Source: Streptomyces sp. B3I8
GTDB taxonomy: Bacteria > Actinomycetota > Actinomycetes > Streptomycetales > Streptomycetaceae
Reading direction: 5' to 3'
Assembly (NCBI RefSeq): GCF_030816915.1
Contig: NZ_JAUSYN010000002.1
Coordinates: 2,493,501 to 2,557,500 of the forward strand
DNA length: 64,000 bases
Positions 33,833 to 42,247 of the stretch are shown piece after piece. The translations under genes and the position numbers were made by a program. The notes below the pieces were generated by a model. It saw only the letters and a program-made list of their open reading frames with translations. It did not search any database and was not told the DNA's origin. Numbering within the stretch: the first letter of the stretch is position 1; each line of letters opens with the position of its first letter.

Positions 33833-35235
33833 CGACGGCGCACGACACGGCCGACGCCGGCGCCCACCTCGTCGGCCCGGCCCCCGGCTTCGACCACGGC
33901 TTCGATCCGGGCGCCGAGGCCGCGCGGGCCACCGACGCGATCCTGCGCGACACGCTGCACGGCACCCACCGCGGCGTCGTCGTCGACTCGCCGCCCGGGG
34001 CCGGGAAGTCCACGCTCGTCGTCCGCGCGGCCCTCGAACTGGCCGCCGCCGGGCGCCCGCTCATGGTGATCGCGCAGACCAACGCCCAGGTCGACGACCT
34101 GGTCGTGCGCCTCGCCGAGAAGAACCCGGACGCGGCGGTGGGCCGGCTGCACAGCAGCGACGCCGACCCGTACGACAAGTCGCTCGACGAGCTTCCCGGC
34201 GTCCGCAAGTCCGCGAAGGCGGCCGACCTCGCGGGCCTGGACATCGTGCTGTCCACCGCCGCGAAATGGGCCCACGTCAAAAACGTCGAACCGTGGCGGC
34301 ACGCGATCGTCGACGAGGCGTACCAGATGCGCTCCGACGCGCTGCTGGCCGTGGCCGGGCTGTTCGAACGGGCCCTGTTCGTCGGCGATCCGGGGCAGCT
34401 CGACCCGTTCGCGATCGTCGGGGCGGAGCAGTGGGCCGGGCTGTCGTACGACCCGTCGGCGTCGGCGGTGAGCACGCTGCTCGCGCACAACCCCGAGCTG
34501 CCGCAGCACCGGCTCCCGGTGTCCTGGCGGCTCCCGGCCTCGGCGGCGCCGCTGGTGTCCGACGCGTTCTACCCGTACACGCCGTTCCGCAGCGGCACCG
34601 GCCCCGGGGACCGGCGGCTCGCGTTCGGCGTGCCGTCCGACGGCTCGGGCCCGGACGCGGTGATCGACGAGGCGGCGCGCGCCGGCTGGGGCCTGCTGGA
34701 GCTGCCGCCCCGGCACACCCCGCGCACGGACCCGGAGGCGGTAGGGGCGCTCGCGCTGGTCGTGCGCCGGCTGCTGGACCGGGAGGGCGCGTCGGTCTCG
34801 GAGCGGGCGGCGGAGCCGGTGCCGCTGACCGCCGACCGGATCGCGGTCGGCACCGCCCACCGTGACCAGGCGGCGGCCGTGCGCGCGGCGCTGGCGGAGC
34901 TGGGGGTCGCGGACGTCACCGTGGACACGGCCAACCGGCTCCAGGGCCGCGAGTTCGACGTGACGGTCGTGCTGCACCCGCTCTCCGGCCGCCCCGACGC
35001 GACGGCGTTCCACCTGGAGACGGGCCGCCTGTGCGTCCTCACCTCCCGCCACCGGCACGCCTGCGTCGTGGTCTGCCGCGCCGGTGTCCCCGACCTCCTC
35101 GACGCCCACCCCTCCACGGAGCCGGTCCAGCTCGGCGTCACGGTCAAGTTCCCGGACGGCTGGGACGCCATGATGACCACCTGGGACCACCTCGCCACCC
35201 ACCGCGTGCCGTACGCACCGCCTTCCCGGGACTGA
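33829..35235 (+). CDS. SF1 helicase/AAA ATPase, Upf1/Dna2-like
   Basis: A 468-aa P-loop helicase. Motifs in order: Walker A SPPGAGKST (54-62), motif Ia-like IAQTNAQVDDL, Walker B VDEAY (161-165), motif III GDPGQLDPF (186-194), motif IV SWRLP (232-236), motif V VDTANRLQGREFD (365-377) and motif VI LTSRHRHACVVV (404-415). The set fits superfamily 1, Upf1/Dna2 branch, though the protein is short because accessory domains are missing. GTG at 33829 overlaps the upstream stop as GTGA, with GAGGAGG in front. With the nuclease and middle protein it would supply the motor of a DNA-end-processing complex. Confidence 0.85.
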   Translation: MTTAHDTADAGAHLVGPAPGFDHGFDPGAEAARATDAILRDTLHGTHRGVVVDSPPGAGKSTLVVRAALELAAAGRPLMVIAQTNAQVDDLVVRLAEKNPDAAVGRLHSSDADPYDKSLDELPGVRKSAKAADLAGLDIVLSTAAKWAHVKNVEPWRHAIVDEAYQMRSDALLAVAGLFERALFVGDPGQLDPFAIVGAEQWAGLSYDPSASAVSTLLAHNPELPQHRLPVSWRLPASAAPLVSDAFYPYTPFRSGTGPGDRRLAFGVPSDGSGPDAVIDEAARAGWGLLELPPRHTPRTDPEAVGALALVVRRLLDREGASVSERAAEPVPLTADRIAVGTAHRDQAAAVRAALAELGVADVTVDTANRLQGREFDVTVVLHPLSGRPDATAFHLETGRLCVLTSRHRHACVVVCRAGVPDLLDAHPSTEPVQLGVTVKFPDGWDAMMTTWDHLATHRVPYAPPSRD

Positions 35236-35493
35236 CGAACGTCCACGCCGGCCGTCTCGCGGAGCCGATCCAGGGCTGTCCGGTGTGCGTCCGGGCCGCG
35301 GCGGCGCGGACCGTGCGGCCGGGGGGGACGGTCGCCCCGGGGCGCGGGAACACCCGCGCCCGCGCCCGCATTGAACATGGGGTGGGCGGGGGCCCTCCCT
35401 GGCGGTCCCCGCCCTCTTGCGCGCCCACGAGACAATGGACGGTGGCCCCCTCTCCCTACCGGGCGGGGATCCGACGTACGAGGAGGAGAAGTC

Positions 35494-35859
35494 ATGGCGG
35501 AGCACACGCCGCGCCGGAGCGAATCGCGGCTACGCCCCGCGTCCCTGCTCTTCGAACCGGCGGAGGCCACGGCCGACCCCGAACATTTCTTCGATCTGGA
35601 GTCGATGGACGACCCGCGCGCCCTGCTGTCCCGGGCCACCGAGCTGACACAGGCGTTCCGCGCCGCCGCCGACCGGGCGCTGGAGTACCAGGCGATCGCG
35701 GCGGCACAGCTCGCGGACCCGCGCCGGTTCGACCGGCTGACGCCGGCGGCGATCGCCGAGCGGGCGGAGTGGACCGAGGACTACGCCAAGAAGATGGTGG
35801 AGTTCGGCCAGGACCTGCTGCGGGGCGTGGAGGCCAACGGCCCGGCGGACCTGGGCTGA
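35494..35859 (+). CDS. Small conserved helical protein, unknown function
   Basis: A 121-aa soluble protein. The first 40 residues are variable (RRSESRLRPASLLFEPAEA); the rest is predicted helical, with DDPRALLSRATELTQAFRAA and IAERAEWTEDYAKKMVEFGQ. The start is very clear, AGGAGGAG 5 bp before the ATG. It is 258 bp downstream of the helicase gene and 190 bp upstream of the gene at 36052. No family is recognised; the conserved coding pattern and strong ribosome binding site make it a real gene. Confidence 0.72.
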   Translation: MAEHTPRRSESRLRPASLLFEPAEATADPEHFFDLESMDDPRALLSRATELTQAFRAAADRALEYQAIAAAQLADPRRFDRLTPAAIAERAEWTEDYAKKMVEFGQDLLRGVEANGPADLG

Positions 35860-35869
35860 ACCGCGCGCG

Positions 35870-35935
35870 GCACCGTCGTCGTACGGGTCGCCGTACGGCT
35901 CGTGGTGCGGCTCGTGGTGCGGGCAGTACGGGTCG
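35870..35935. repeat. Imperfect direct repeats in a short spacer
   Basis: GCTCGTGGTGCGG occurs twice in tandem (near 35896-35921), flanked by GTACGGGTCGC copies. Confidence 0.5.
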
Positions 35936-36051
35936 CGCCGCGCCGGACGGCCCCGTGCGGGCCCCGGGCCGGGCGTACGGTACCCCCGGCCCGTCCCCCT
36001 CGTACCCGATTCCGGCAACCGACCGGGGCGGGGGCGTCGCGCGGGGTACAG

Positions 36052-36675
36052 ATGGACGCCATGAGCATCCACCCGTACCCGGACCGGTCCGACGTCGCGG
36101 GGGTCACCGCGGAGGGCGCCGCCTGGCTGGCCTCTGCCGACCCGTGCCCCTGCAGCACGCTCGCGCTCTGGCGGGAGCGGCCCGACGCGCCCCTCGTCCT
36201 GCCCTGCGGGACCGTCTTCGACGTCGTGAACGTGCCCGCCGTCTTCGGCCGCGGTCTGCTCGACCGGATGTGGGAGGAGGGGTCCGGTTCCGGCCCCGTG
36301 GCCGTCCACCGCGGGCGGACGCTGCTGTTCACCGCCCCCGGCACCGCCCGTCTTCTGCCGCGGCTGCTCGCCGCGGCGGAGGCCGAGGAAGCCGTCGAGC
36401 GGCGCGGCGGCGGTGCGGTGCCGCCGCTGCTCTGCCACGGCAGGGGCGACGCCGTGACCGTGCCCGCCCTGCGTCCCGCGCCGGGCGCCGGGCGGCCGGC
36501 CTCGCGCTGGCTGGTCGCCCCGGACACCCGCCGGCCGTGGCTCCCGGGGGCCGAGGCCGTGCGGTGGGCGGCGGTGCGGTCGGCACGTGCCGCGGCCTCG
36601 GCGGCGGTGGGGATTTCGATTTTTCCCCGTGCCGATCAGGGTGCTAAGGTCTACGACGTCAGCAGGCGCCGCTAG
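36052..36675 (+). CDS. Small primase-polymerase-like protein whose stop codon lies in a tRNA gene
   Basis: A 207-aa soluble protein with DPCPCSTLALWRERPDAPLV, VLPCGTVFDVVNVPAVFG and GPVAVHRGRTLLFTAPGTA, features of a streptomycete family related to the N-terminal part of bifunctional primase-polymerases; the catalytic acidic residues are not evident. The reading frame continues through the tRNA-Lys promoter region and stops at TAG 36673-36675, inside tRNA positions 8-10. The last 25 residues may therefore not be constrained as protein. ATG 36052 or 36061 may be the start. The protein at 26994 is a distant relative. Confidence 0.68.
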   Translation: MDAMSIHPYPDRSDVAGVTAEGAAWLASADPCPCSTLALWRERPDAPLVLPCGTVFDVVNVPAVFGRGLLDRMWEEGSGSGPVAVHRGRTLLFTAPGTARLLPRLLAAAEAEEAVERRGGGAVPPLLCHGRGDAVTVPALRPAPGAGRPASRWLVAPDTRRPWLPGAEAVRWAAVRSARAAASAAVGISIFPRADQGAKVYDVSRRR

Positions 36676-36739
36676 CTCAGTTGGTTAGAGCAGCTGACTC
36701 TTAATCAGCGGGTCCGGGGTTCGAGTCCCTGGCGGCGCA
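36666..36739 (+). tRNA. tRNA-Lys (anticodon CTT), copy 1
   Basis: 74 nt; acceptor GCGCCGC pairs with GCGGCGC, anticodon stem GCTGA/TCAGC holds loop CTCTTAA with anticodon CTT, T arm GGGTTCGAGTCCC. CCA is not encoded. Identical by eye to the copies at 47513 and 48908. Confidence 0.96.
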
Positions 36740-36746
36740 CACGACG

Positions 36747-36781
36747 GAAAGAGGCTCCTCGCTCAGCGAGGGGCCTCTTTC
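36747..36781 (+). terminator. Hairpin after tRNA-Lys copy 1
   Basis: GAAAGAGGC pairs with GCCTCTTTC, with inner CCTCGCT/AGCGAGG, starting 7 bp after the tRNA. Confidence 0.8.
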
Positions 36782-36811
36782 GCGTGTCCCGTTGCCCCGC
36801 CGTCCGGCGGT

Positions 36812-38248
36812 TCACTCCGTCCCGGTCGTGATGTCGACCGTCCACTCCCCGGACGCTGTGCGCCCCTCCACCGTCACCCGTACGCCCTCCCCCGGCACCG
36901 TGAAGGTCTCCCCGGTGAAGACCGGGGCGTCGGCGAGCGGCGGGTAGACCGACTCGTTCCGGCAGGCCTCCGTGTGCGGATGGGCGTCGACGACCTGGAC
37001 GGGGCCGTCCCCGGACTCCGCCCCGTTGCGGATCCGGTAGACGAGGATGCCCCGGGTGCAGGCGGCGGCGTCGTTGCCGACCGGGTCGCGGGCCTCGACG
37101 GCCAGCACACGGTCGCGGCCGGTGCGCACCACCGCGAGCTTCGTCCCGCGTCCCGCGACGGCGAGCGGACGCACCCCGATGCCGGGCACCGAGACGGGCA
37201 CCGACGCGGGGGCCCCGGCGGTCCCGGCCACGCCGGGCGCCCCGGCGGCTCCCGTCGCGTCGGCCGACAGATCAGACGTCCCGACGGCTCCGGTCGCGTC
37301 GGAGGCCGCGGGAGCCCCCGCGTCCCCCGGCGCCGGCCCGGCGTCCACCGGTTCCAGGGTCAGCCGGGTGCTGCCCGGCCCCTTCACGCAGACCACCTGG
37401 CGCGGGTCCAGCCAGCCCAGCTTCCACTTGTGCCAGGCGAAGAGGTCCGGCGCGAGTCCGAACTGGCTGCCCATCAGGTCCCAGTCACCGACGTACGTGT
37501 CCCAGTCGCCCCTGCCGTCGACCGGCCGGTGGTAAAGGTCGGGGAGGTCGAAGACGTGCCCTGTCTCGTGGGCGAGCACGAGCCGGTCCGGCGGGTGCCG
37601 TTCGAACACGGTGACGACCCGGCGGATGTCCTTGCCGTCGGCCCGCAGCGGCCGGTCGAGGTTCACCACCTTGGTGGCGTCGGAGTCGACGCCGGGCGCG
37701 TCGGGGTCGGCGACGAAGTAGACGACGTCGTAGCGCGAGAAGTCCACGTGCCGGTCGGCCGCGGCCAGTGCGTCGCGCAGGTAGGCGGCCCGGCGACCGG
37801 GGCTCCAGTCCCGGCTTATGGCGTACGCGGTGGAGGGGTGCGGCATCCGGATCCACTGCCGCAGCGGGTGCGTGCGCAGGGAGAACCGGCCGTAGGAGGC
37901 GCGGGCGAAGAAACGGTCGGTGGCGGGGAAGTAGTCGTCCGCCAGCTCGGCGGGGGTGGTCTCCGGGCCCCCGTCGGGGAAGGAGAGGAACACCATGACC
38001 GCGTCGAAGGGGCGGGTGGGCCGCGGGTAGTCGGCGTTCCAGGAGTCGAGTCCCTCGGAGTGGTGCGCCTCGGTGCGCCGCAGCGCGCAGGGAGCGGGTC
38101 CGGCCTCGGCGAGGGCGGGCCCGGTGACCAGAGACATCGCGGCGAGCGCGGTCATCGAGGTGAAGACGGCCGCGGTGCTGCGCAGACGGGGCGCCCCGTC
38201 ACGGACGAGTCCCTTCAGGGGCCCCACGAGGGGCAGCAGGCGCGGCAA
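36812..38248 (-). CDS. Secreted M6-type zinc metalloprotease
   Basis: A 478-aa secreted protease. A long N-terminal region with a hydrophobic stretch (TSMTALAAMSLVTGPALAEAG) acts as signal peptide. The catalytic zinc site is LAHETGHVFDLPDLYHR (HExxH), followed by DWDLMGSQFG (a Met turn) as in M6/immune-inhibitor-A-like proteases. Residues about 305-350 form an Ala/Gly/Pro-rich insertion (GAAGAPGVAGTAGAP) inside the protein. TTG at 38248 is taken as start because GGAGG lies 5 bp upstream. It converges on the tRNA-Lys gene and shares a 385-bp control region with cdgA. The substrate is unknown. Confidence 0.83.
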   Translation of the reverse strand: MPRLLPLVGPLKGLVRDGAPRLRSTAAVFTSMTALAAMSLVTGPALAEAGPAPCALRRTEAHHSEGLDSWNADYPRPTRPFDAVMVFLSFPDGGPETTPAELADDYFPATDRFFARASYGRFSLRTHPLRQWIRMPHPSTAYAISRDWSPGRRAAYLRDALAAADRHVDFSRYDVVYFVADPDAPGVDSDATKVVNLDRPLRADGKDIRRVVTVFERHPPDRLVLAHETGHVFDLPDLYHRPVDGRGDWDTYVGDWDLMGSQFGLAPDLFAWHKWKLGWLDPRQVVCVKGPGSTRLTLEPVDAGPAPGDAGAPAASDATGAVGTSDLSADATGAAGAPGVAGTAGAPASVPVSVPGIGVRPLAVAGRGTKLAVVRTGRDRVLAVEARDPVGNDAAACTRGILVYRIRNGAESGDGPVQVVDAHPHTEACRNESVYPPLADAPVFTGETFTVPGEGVRVTVEGRTASGEWTVDITTGTE

Positions 38249-38633
38249 GGCGACCTCCGGGTACGAGGGGGAGTCGCACCCAGCCTGTGACGATTAGTCG
38301 TATTTCTGCCTGTTTGCCTGCACCGGACGAGTGAGGTCAGAGCGAGGGCGTCGGCTTGCGCCCGCTTGCCCTCCCGGCGCACGGGGCGTCCGTTCGGGCG
38401 CTCTTTCGCACGCACGCCCGGCTCGTGCTCCCACACACCCCGCACTCACGGAACGTCACATGCAGTCGGCATGTGAACGAACCGGGCCAACGGTGAGCAG
38501 AAACGATCCCCCAGGCGTCACGGGCCCCAGCGAACACCGGCCGGCGGCTGGAAGGGAGGGGGGACAGCCTCTATGATCGGCACACTTTCCTGCGAGATCC
38601 GTACGATGAACGAATGCACTGCGGGAGCGAGCG
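38249..38633. promoter_or_regulatory. Divergent metalloprotease/cdgA control region with 8-bp inverted repeat
   Basis: 385 bp without a gene. TCACATGC (38456-38463) and GCATGTGA (38469-38476) form a perfect inverted repeat with a 5-bp spacer, embedded in GTCAC...GTGAAC. The half-sites resemble the GTCAC/GTGAC halves of BldD-type sites, and cdgA is a known BldD target in S. coelicolor; the match is partial. Confidence 0.5.
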
Positions 38634-40790
38634 GTGAGCGGAACGTCCGAAGTACCGGCACCCGCGGCAGACACCGGCCGGACCGGCGTCACGGATTGTG
38701 ACGACGGCGGATCCGCCGCCGCGTTCGCCGAGGCGCCGCTGGCGATGGCGGTCGTCGACCGTGAGGGACGGGTGGTCACCGCCAACAGGGCGCTGGTGGC
38801 CCTGCTGGGCAGGGCCTCGTCCGACGCGCGGGCGGGGAGCGACGACGGGCCCCGCACCGGACGCCGGACCGACGCCACGAGCGGCGACGGGACCGGCGAC
38901 CGGGCCGGAGACCGAACTGACGCCCGGGCCGGCGACGACGCGGACGCCGGGCGTCCCGCCGGGCGGGCCGGTGCCGGTGCCGACGACGGTCTCACCGGGC
39001 GGGCCGCCGCCGACCTCGTCGATCTCGGCTCCGACGCCCGCATCCGGCACACCTACCTCGAGGTACTGCGCGGCCGGCAGTCCCGGCTGCGCTGCACGCG
39101 CCGGCTCAAGCATCCCGACGGCCACTCCCTCTGGGTCCAGGTGACCGTCAGCCCGTTGCCGCCGGCCCGGCGGGCGGTCCTGCTGTCGGTCACGGACATC
39201 AGCGCCCGCCGCGAACTCCAGGCCCGGATGCGGCACTTGCAGATGCACGACCCGGTGACCCGGCTGCCCAACCGCACGCTGTTCTTCGAACGCCTGACGG
39301 CCGCGCTGGACGCTGAGGCGTACGAGGGCGGTGGCGCCGGGGGCACCGGCCGGATCGGCCTGTGCTACCTGGACCTCGACGGCTTCAAGGCGGTCAACGA
39401 CACCCTGGGCCACCGCCTCGGCGACCGTCTCCTCACAGCGGTCGCCGAACGCTTGACCCGCTGCGCCGCCGAGGCGGCCCGCGGCCGTCCCGGCGCCGAC
39501 CGTCCCGGCGCCGACCGGGCGGGGGACGACCGGGCGGGGGACGACACCGACGCCGACGACGGCGTGAGGGCGGAGTCCGCGTGGGCGGAGGCGGGCCGCG
39601 CGGCCGGCGCGCCGCTCGTCGCGCGGCTCGGAGGTGACGAGTTCGCGCTGCTCGTGGAGGACTCGACCGGCACCGACCAGCTCGCCGAGCTCGCCGAGTC
39701 GGCGCTCGACGCGTTGCGCGCGCCCTTCGAACTGGCGGACCGCCGGGTGTCCGTCTCCGCCTCGATCGGCGTCGTCGAGCGCCGTACCGCCGGAACCACC
39801 GCCACCGCCCTCATGCAGGACGCGGACACGACGCTGTACTGGGCGAAGGCCGACGGCAGGGCACGCTGGACCCTGTTCGACCCGGAGCGCAACGCGCACC
39901 GGATGACCCGCCAGGCCCTCTCCTCCACCCTGCGACCGGGCATCGAGCAGGGCGAGTTCGCGCTGGAGTACCAGCCGCTCGTCAGCATGACGGACGGCCG
40001 TGTGCGCGGGGTCGAGGCGCTGGTGCGCTGGCACCACCCGCAGTTCGGCGCGCTGGCGCCGAATCGGTTCATCTCGCTGGCGGAGGAGGACGGTTCGATC
40101 GTCCAGCTCGGCCGCTGGGTGCTGAACACGGCCTGCCGGCAGGCCCGCCGCTGGCAGCTCGACCACCCGGACGCGCCCCCGCTGTTCGTCAGCGTCAATG
40201 TGGCGGTGCGCCAGATCTGGGACTCGGACCTGGTGGCCGACGTGGCGCACACGCTCGCGGAGACCGGACTGCCCCCGCACCTGCTCCAGCTCGAACTGAC
40301 CGAGTCGGCGCTGACGGGCTCGGCCGGCCGGCCGCTCGAGGCCCTCGAAGCCCTCAGCGACATGGGCGTACGCATCGCCATCGACGACTTCGGCACCGGA
40401 TACTCCAACCTCGCCTACCTCAGCCGGCTTCCCGTCAACGTCCTGAAGCTGGACGGTTCCTTCGTCCGCGGGTTCCAGTACGAGGCGCCCGGCGCGGGCA
40501 TCGGCACGGAGGCGGGCACCGGCGCTCCGGATCCCGGGGCCGGCGAACCGGCGGCCAGTCCCGCCGACGAGGTGATCGTCGAGGCGATGGTGCAGCTCGC
40601 CCACCGGCTCGGTCTGACGGTGATCGCCGAGTGCGTGGAGACCTCTGCGCAGGCCGCCCGGCTGCGCGCCATCGGCTGCGACACCGGGCAGGGCTGGCTG
40701 TACTCCCGCCCGGTGCCCCCGGACCGCATCTCCGCCCTGCTCACGACGACGGCGGCGGCCGGGGCACCGCCGGCGGGGGGCAACACGTAG
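38634..40790 (+). CDS. cdgA: PAS-GGDEF-EAL cyclic di-GMP enzyme, CdgA-like
   Basis: A 718-aa cytoplasmic protein that can make and break cyclic di-GMP. Order: PAS domain (about 28-175), GGDEF domain (about 195-415) with intact RLGGDEFALL and no RxxD inhibitory site just before it, and EAL domain (about 430-690) with VEALVRW, ELTES, IDDFGTGYSNL, VLKLDGSF and ECVET. Both active sites look complete. Two low-complexity Asp/Arg/Gly insertions interrupt PAS (about 62-120) and GGDEF (about 283-320). GTG at 38634 has GGGAG 6 bp upstream. Domain order and position relative to adpA fit S. coelicolor CdgA, which affects development. Confidence 0.88.
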   Translation: MSGTSEVPAPAADTGRTGVTDCDDGGSAAAFAEAPLAMAVVDREGRVVTANRALVALLGRASSDARAGSDDGPRTGRRTDATSGDGTGDRAGDRTDARAGDDADAGRPAGRAGAGADDGLTGRAAADLVDLGSDARIRHTYLEVLRGRQSRLRCTRRLKHPDGHSLWVQVTVSPLPPARRAVLLSVTDISARRELQARMRHLQMHDPVTRLPNRTLFFERLTAALDAEAYEGGGAGGTGRIGLCYLDLDGFKAVNDTLGHRLGDRLLTAVAERLTRCAAEAARGRPGADRPGADRAGDDRAGDDTDADDGVRAESAWAEAGRAAGAPLVARLGGDEFALLVEDSTGTDQLAELAESALDALRAPFELADRRVSVSASIGVVERRTAGTTATALMQDADTTLYWAKADGRARWTLFDPERNAHRMTRQALSSTLRPGIEQGEFALEYQPLVSMTDGRVRGVEALVRWHHPQFGALAPNRFISLAEEDGSIVQLGRWVLNTACRQARRWQLDHPDAPPLFVSVNVAVRQIWDSDLVADVAHTLAETGLPPHLLQLELTESALTGSAGRPLEALEALSDMGVRIAIDDFGTGYSNLAYLSRLPVNVLKLDGSFVRGFQYEAPGAGIGTEAGTGAPDPGAGEPAASPADEVIVEAMVQLAHRLGLTVIAECVETSAQAARLRAIGCDTGQGWLYSRPVPPDRISALLTTTAAAGAPPAGGNT

Positions 40791-40840
40791 GGTCCGCCCG
40801 CGCGTCGGTGCCCGCGCGAGCCTGTCGGTGCCCGCGGTCG

Positions 40841-42007
40841 TCAGGCGGTGGCGGTCGTCGGCAGTCCGTAGGCGTCGGCGATCAGCTCGTAGGACCGCAC
40901 CCGCACGTCGCCGCCGTGGGCGTTGGCGGTGAGCATCAACTCGTCGGCGCCGGTGCGCTTCTGGAGGTCGTTCAGACCGGCGACGACCTCGTCGGCGGTG
41001 CCGTGCACGACGTTGGCGTTCCAGGAGTCGACGAACTCCCGCTCCATCGGGCTGAAGTCGTAGCCTTCCGCCTCCTCGGGCGTGGGCACGAGGCCGGGAC
41101 GGCCGGTGCGCAGCCGGACCATGTTGAGGGCGGCGGCCAGCACCTGGCGGCGGGCCTCCTTCTCGTCGTCCGTGGCGAGCGCGGAGACGCCGATCAGCGC
41201 GTACGGCTCCGCCAGGACCTCGCTCGGCCGGAACGTCTCGCGGTAGAGGTCGAGCGCGGGCACGGTGTTCTGCGCGGAGAAGTGGTGGGCGAACGCGAAC
41301 GGCAGTCCGAGCGTGCCGGCGAGCCGCGCGCTGAAGCCGGAGGAGCCGAGCAGCCAGACCGGCGGCCGGTGCGGGGACTGCACGCCGCCGGGCGAGGTCG
41401 CCTGCACGGGGCCGGGCACGGCGTGGATACGGCTGTAGGGGTGGCCGTCGGGGAAGTCGTCGTCGAGGAAGCGGGTCAGTTCCATGAGCTGCTGCGGGAA
41501 GTCGTCCGCGCCCTCGTTGACCCGGCCGGTGCGGCGCAGCGCGGCGGCGGTGGCCCCGTCGGTGCCGGGGGCGCGGCCGAGGCCGAGGTCGACGCGGCCC
41601 GGGGCGAGCGCCTCCAGCGTGCCGAACTGCTCGGCGATGACGAGCGGGGCATGGTTGGGCAGCATGACGCCGCCGGAGCCGAGGCGGATGCGCTCGGTGT
41701 GGGCGGCCAGGTGGGCGAGGATCACGGCGGGCGAGGAGGAGGCCACGCCGGGCATGGAGTGGTGCTCGGCGACCCAGTAGCGGTGGTACCCGCGGGACTC
41801 CGCGAGCCGGGCGAGGGCGACGCCGGTGCGCAGCGCGTCGGTGGCGGTGCGCCCGGCGCCGACGGTGACCAGGTCGAGCACGGAGAGGGGTACGGGGGCC
41901 GTGCCGTGCACGCTGCCGCGGATCCCGTCCGCCGCCGCGTCGTCCGCGGCGGTGTCCTCCGCCGGTCGGTTCACCGCCGTTCGGTCCGCCGCCGTTCCGT
42001 CCGTCAC
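40841..42007 (-). CDS. Luciferase-like (LLM class) flavin-dependent monooxygenase
   Basis: A 388-aa F420- or FMN-dependent oxidoreductase of the bacterial luciferase family. After a low-complexity Thr/Asp/Ala tail of about 35 residues the TIM-barrel core begins [46 protein letters not shown] and [12 protein letters not shown] are hallmark strings of the group, and [10 protein letters not shown] follows. GTG at 42007 has AGGAGG 6 bp upstream, a decisive start. It converges with cdgA and lies downstream of the racemase-like gene, separated by repeat R3. The substrate is unknown. Confidence 0.88.
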   Translation of the reverse strand: MTDGTAADRTAVNRPAEDTAADDAAADGIRGSVHGTAPVPLSVLDLVTVGAGRTATDALRTGVALARLAESRGYHRYWVAEHHSMPGVASSSPAVILAHLAAHTERIRLGSGGVMLPNHAPLVIAEQFGTLEALAPGRVDLGLGRAPGTDGATAAALRRTGRVNEGADDFPQQLMELTRFLDDDFPDGHPYSRIHAVPGPVQATSPGGVQSPHRPPVWLLGSSGFSARLAGTLGLPFAFAHHFSAQNTVPALDLYRETFRPSEVLAEPYALIGVSALATDDEKEARRQVLAAALNMVRLRTGRPGLVPTPEEAEGYDFSPMEREFVDSWNANVVHGTADEVVAGLNDLQKRTGADELMLTANAHGGDVRVRSYELIADAYGLPTTATA

Positions 42008-42102
42008 CGGGTACCTCCTGCTGCTCGTACGCGTACGCGTCACGCTGTGGCCGTGGGCGTAACAGGAGGGGGTCCCCGGTTATTCCACGCGGGGCCGCGG
42101 AG

Positions 42103-42245
42103 CGTGCCCGTCAAGGGGCGGGGCTCCCACGAACCTCGTCCACCCGAGCTCTCCCAAGCTCTCCCGAGCTCTCCCGGGGTCGAAGGGGCGGAGCCCCTTG
42201 TAGGGACGGGAAGGGTAGGGGCGGCGGGGGCGGAAAAACCCGCCC
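42103..42245. repeat. Dispersed GC-rich intergenic repeat, copy R3
   Basis: Contains GTGCCCGTCAAGGGGCGG, a short triplication of GAGCTCTCCC, the hairpin AGGGGCGGAGCCCCTT, GACGGGAAGGG and GGGGCGGCGGGGG, ending next to the stop of the racemase-like gene. Confidence 0.75.
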
Positions 42246-42247
42246 CC

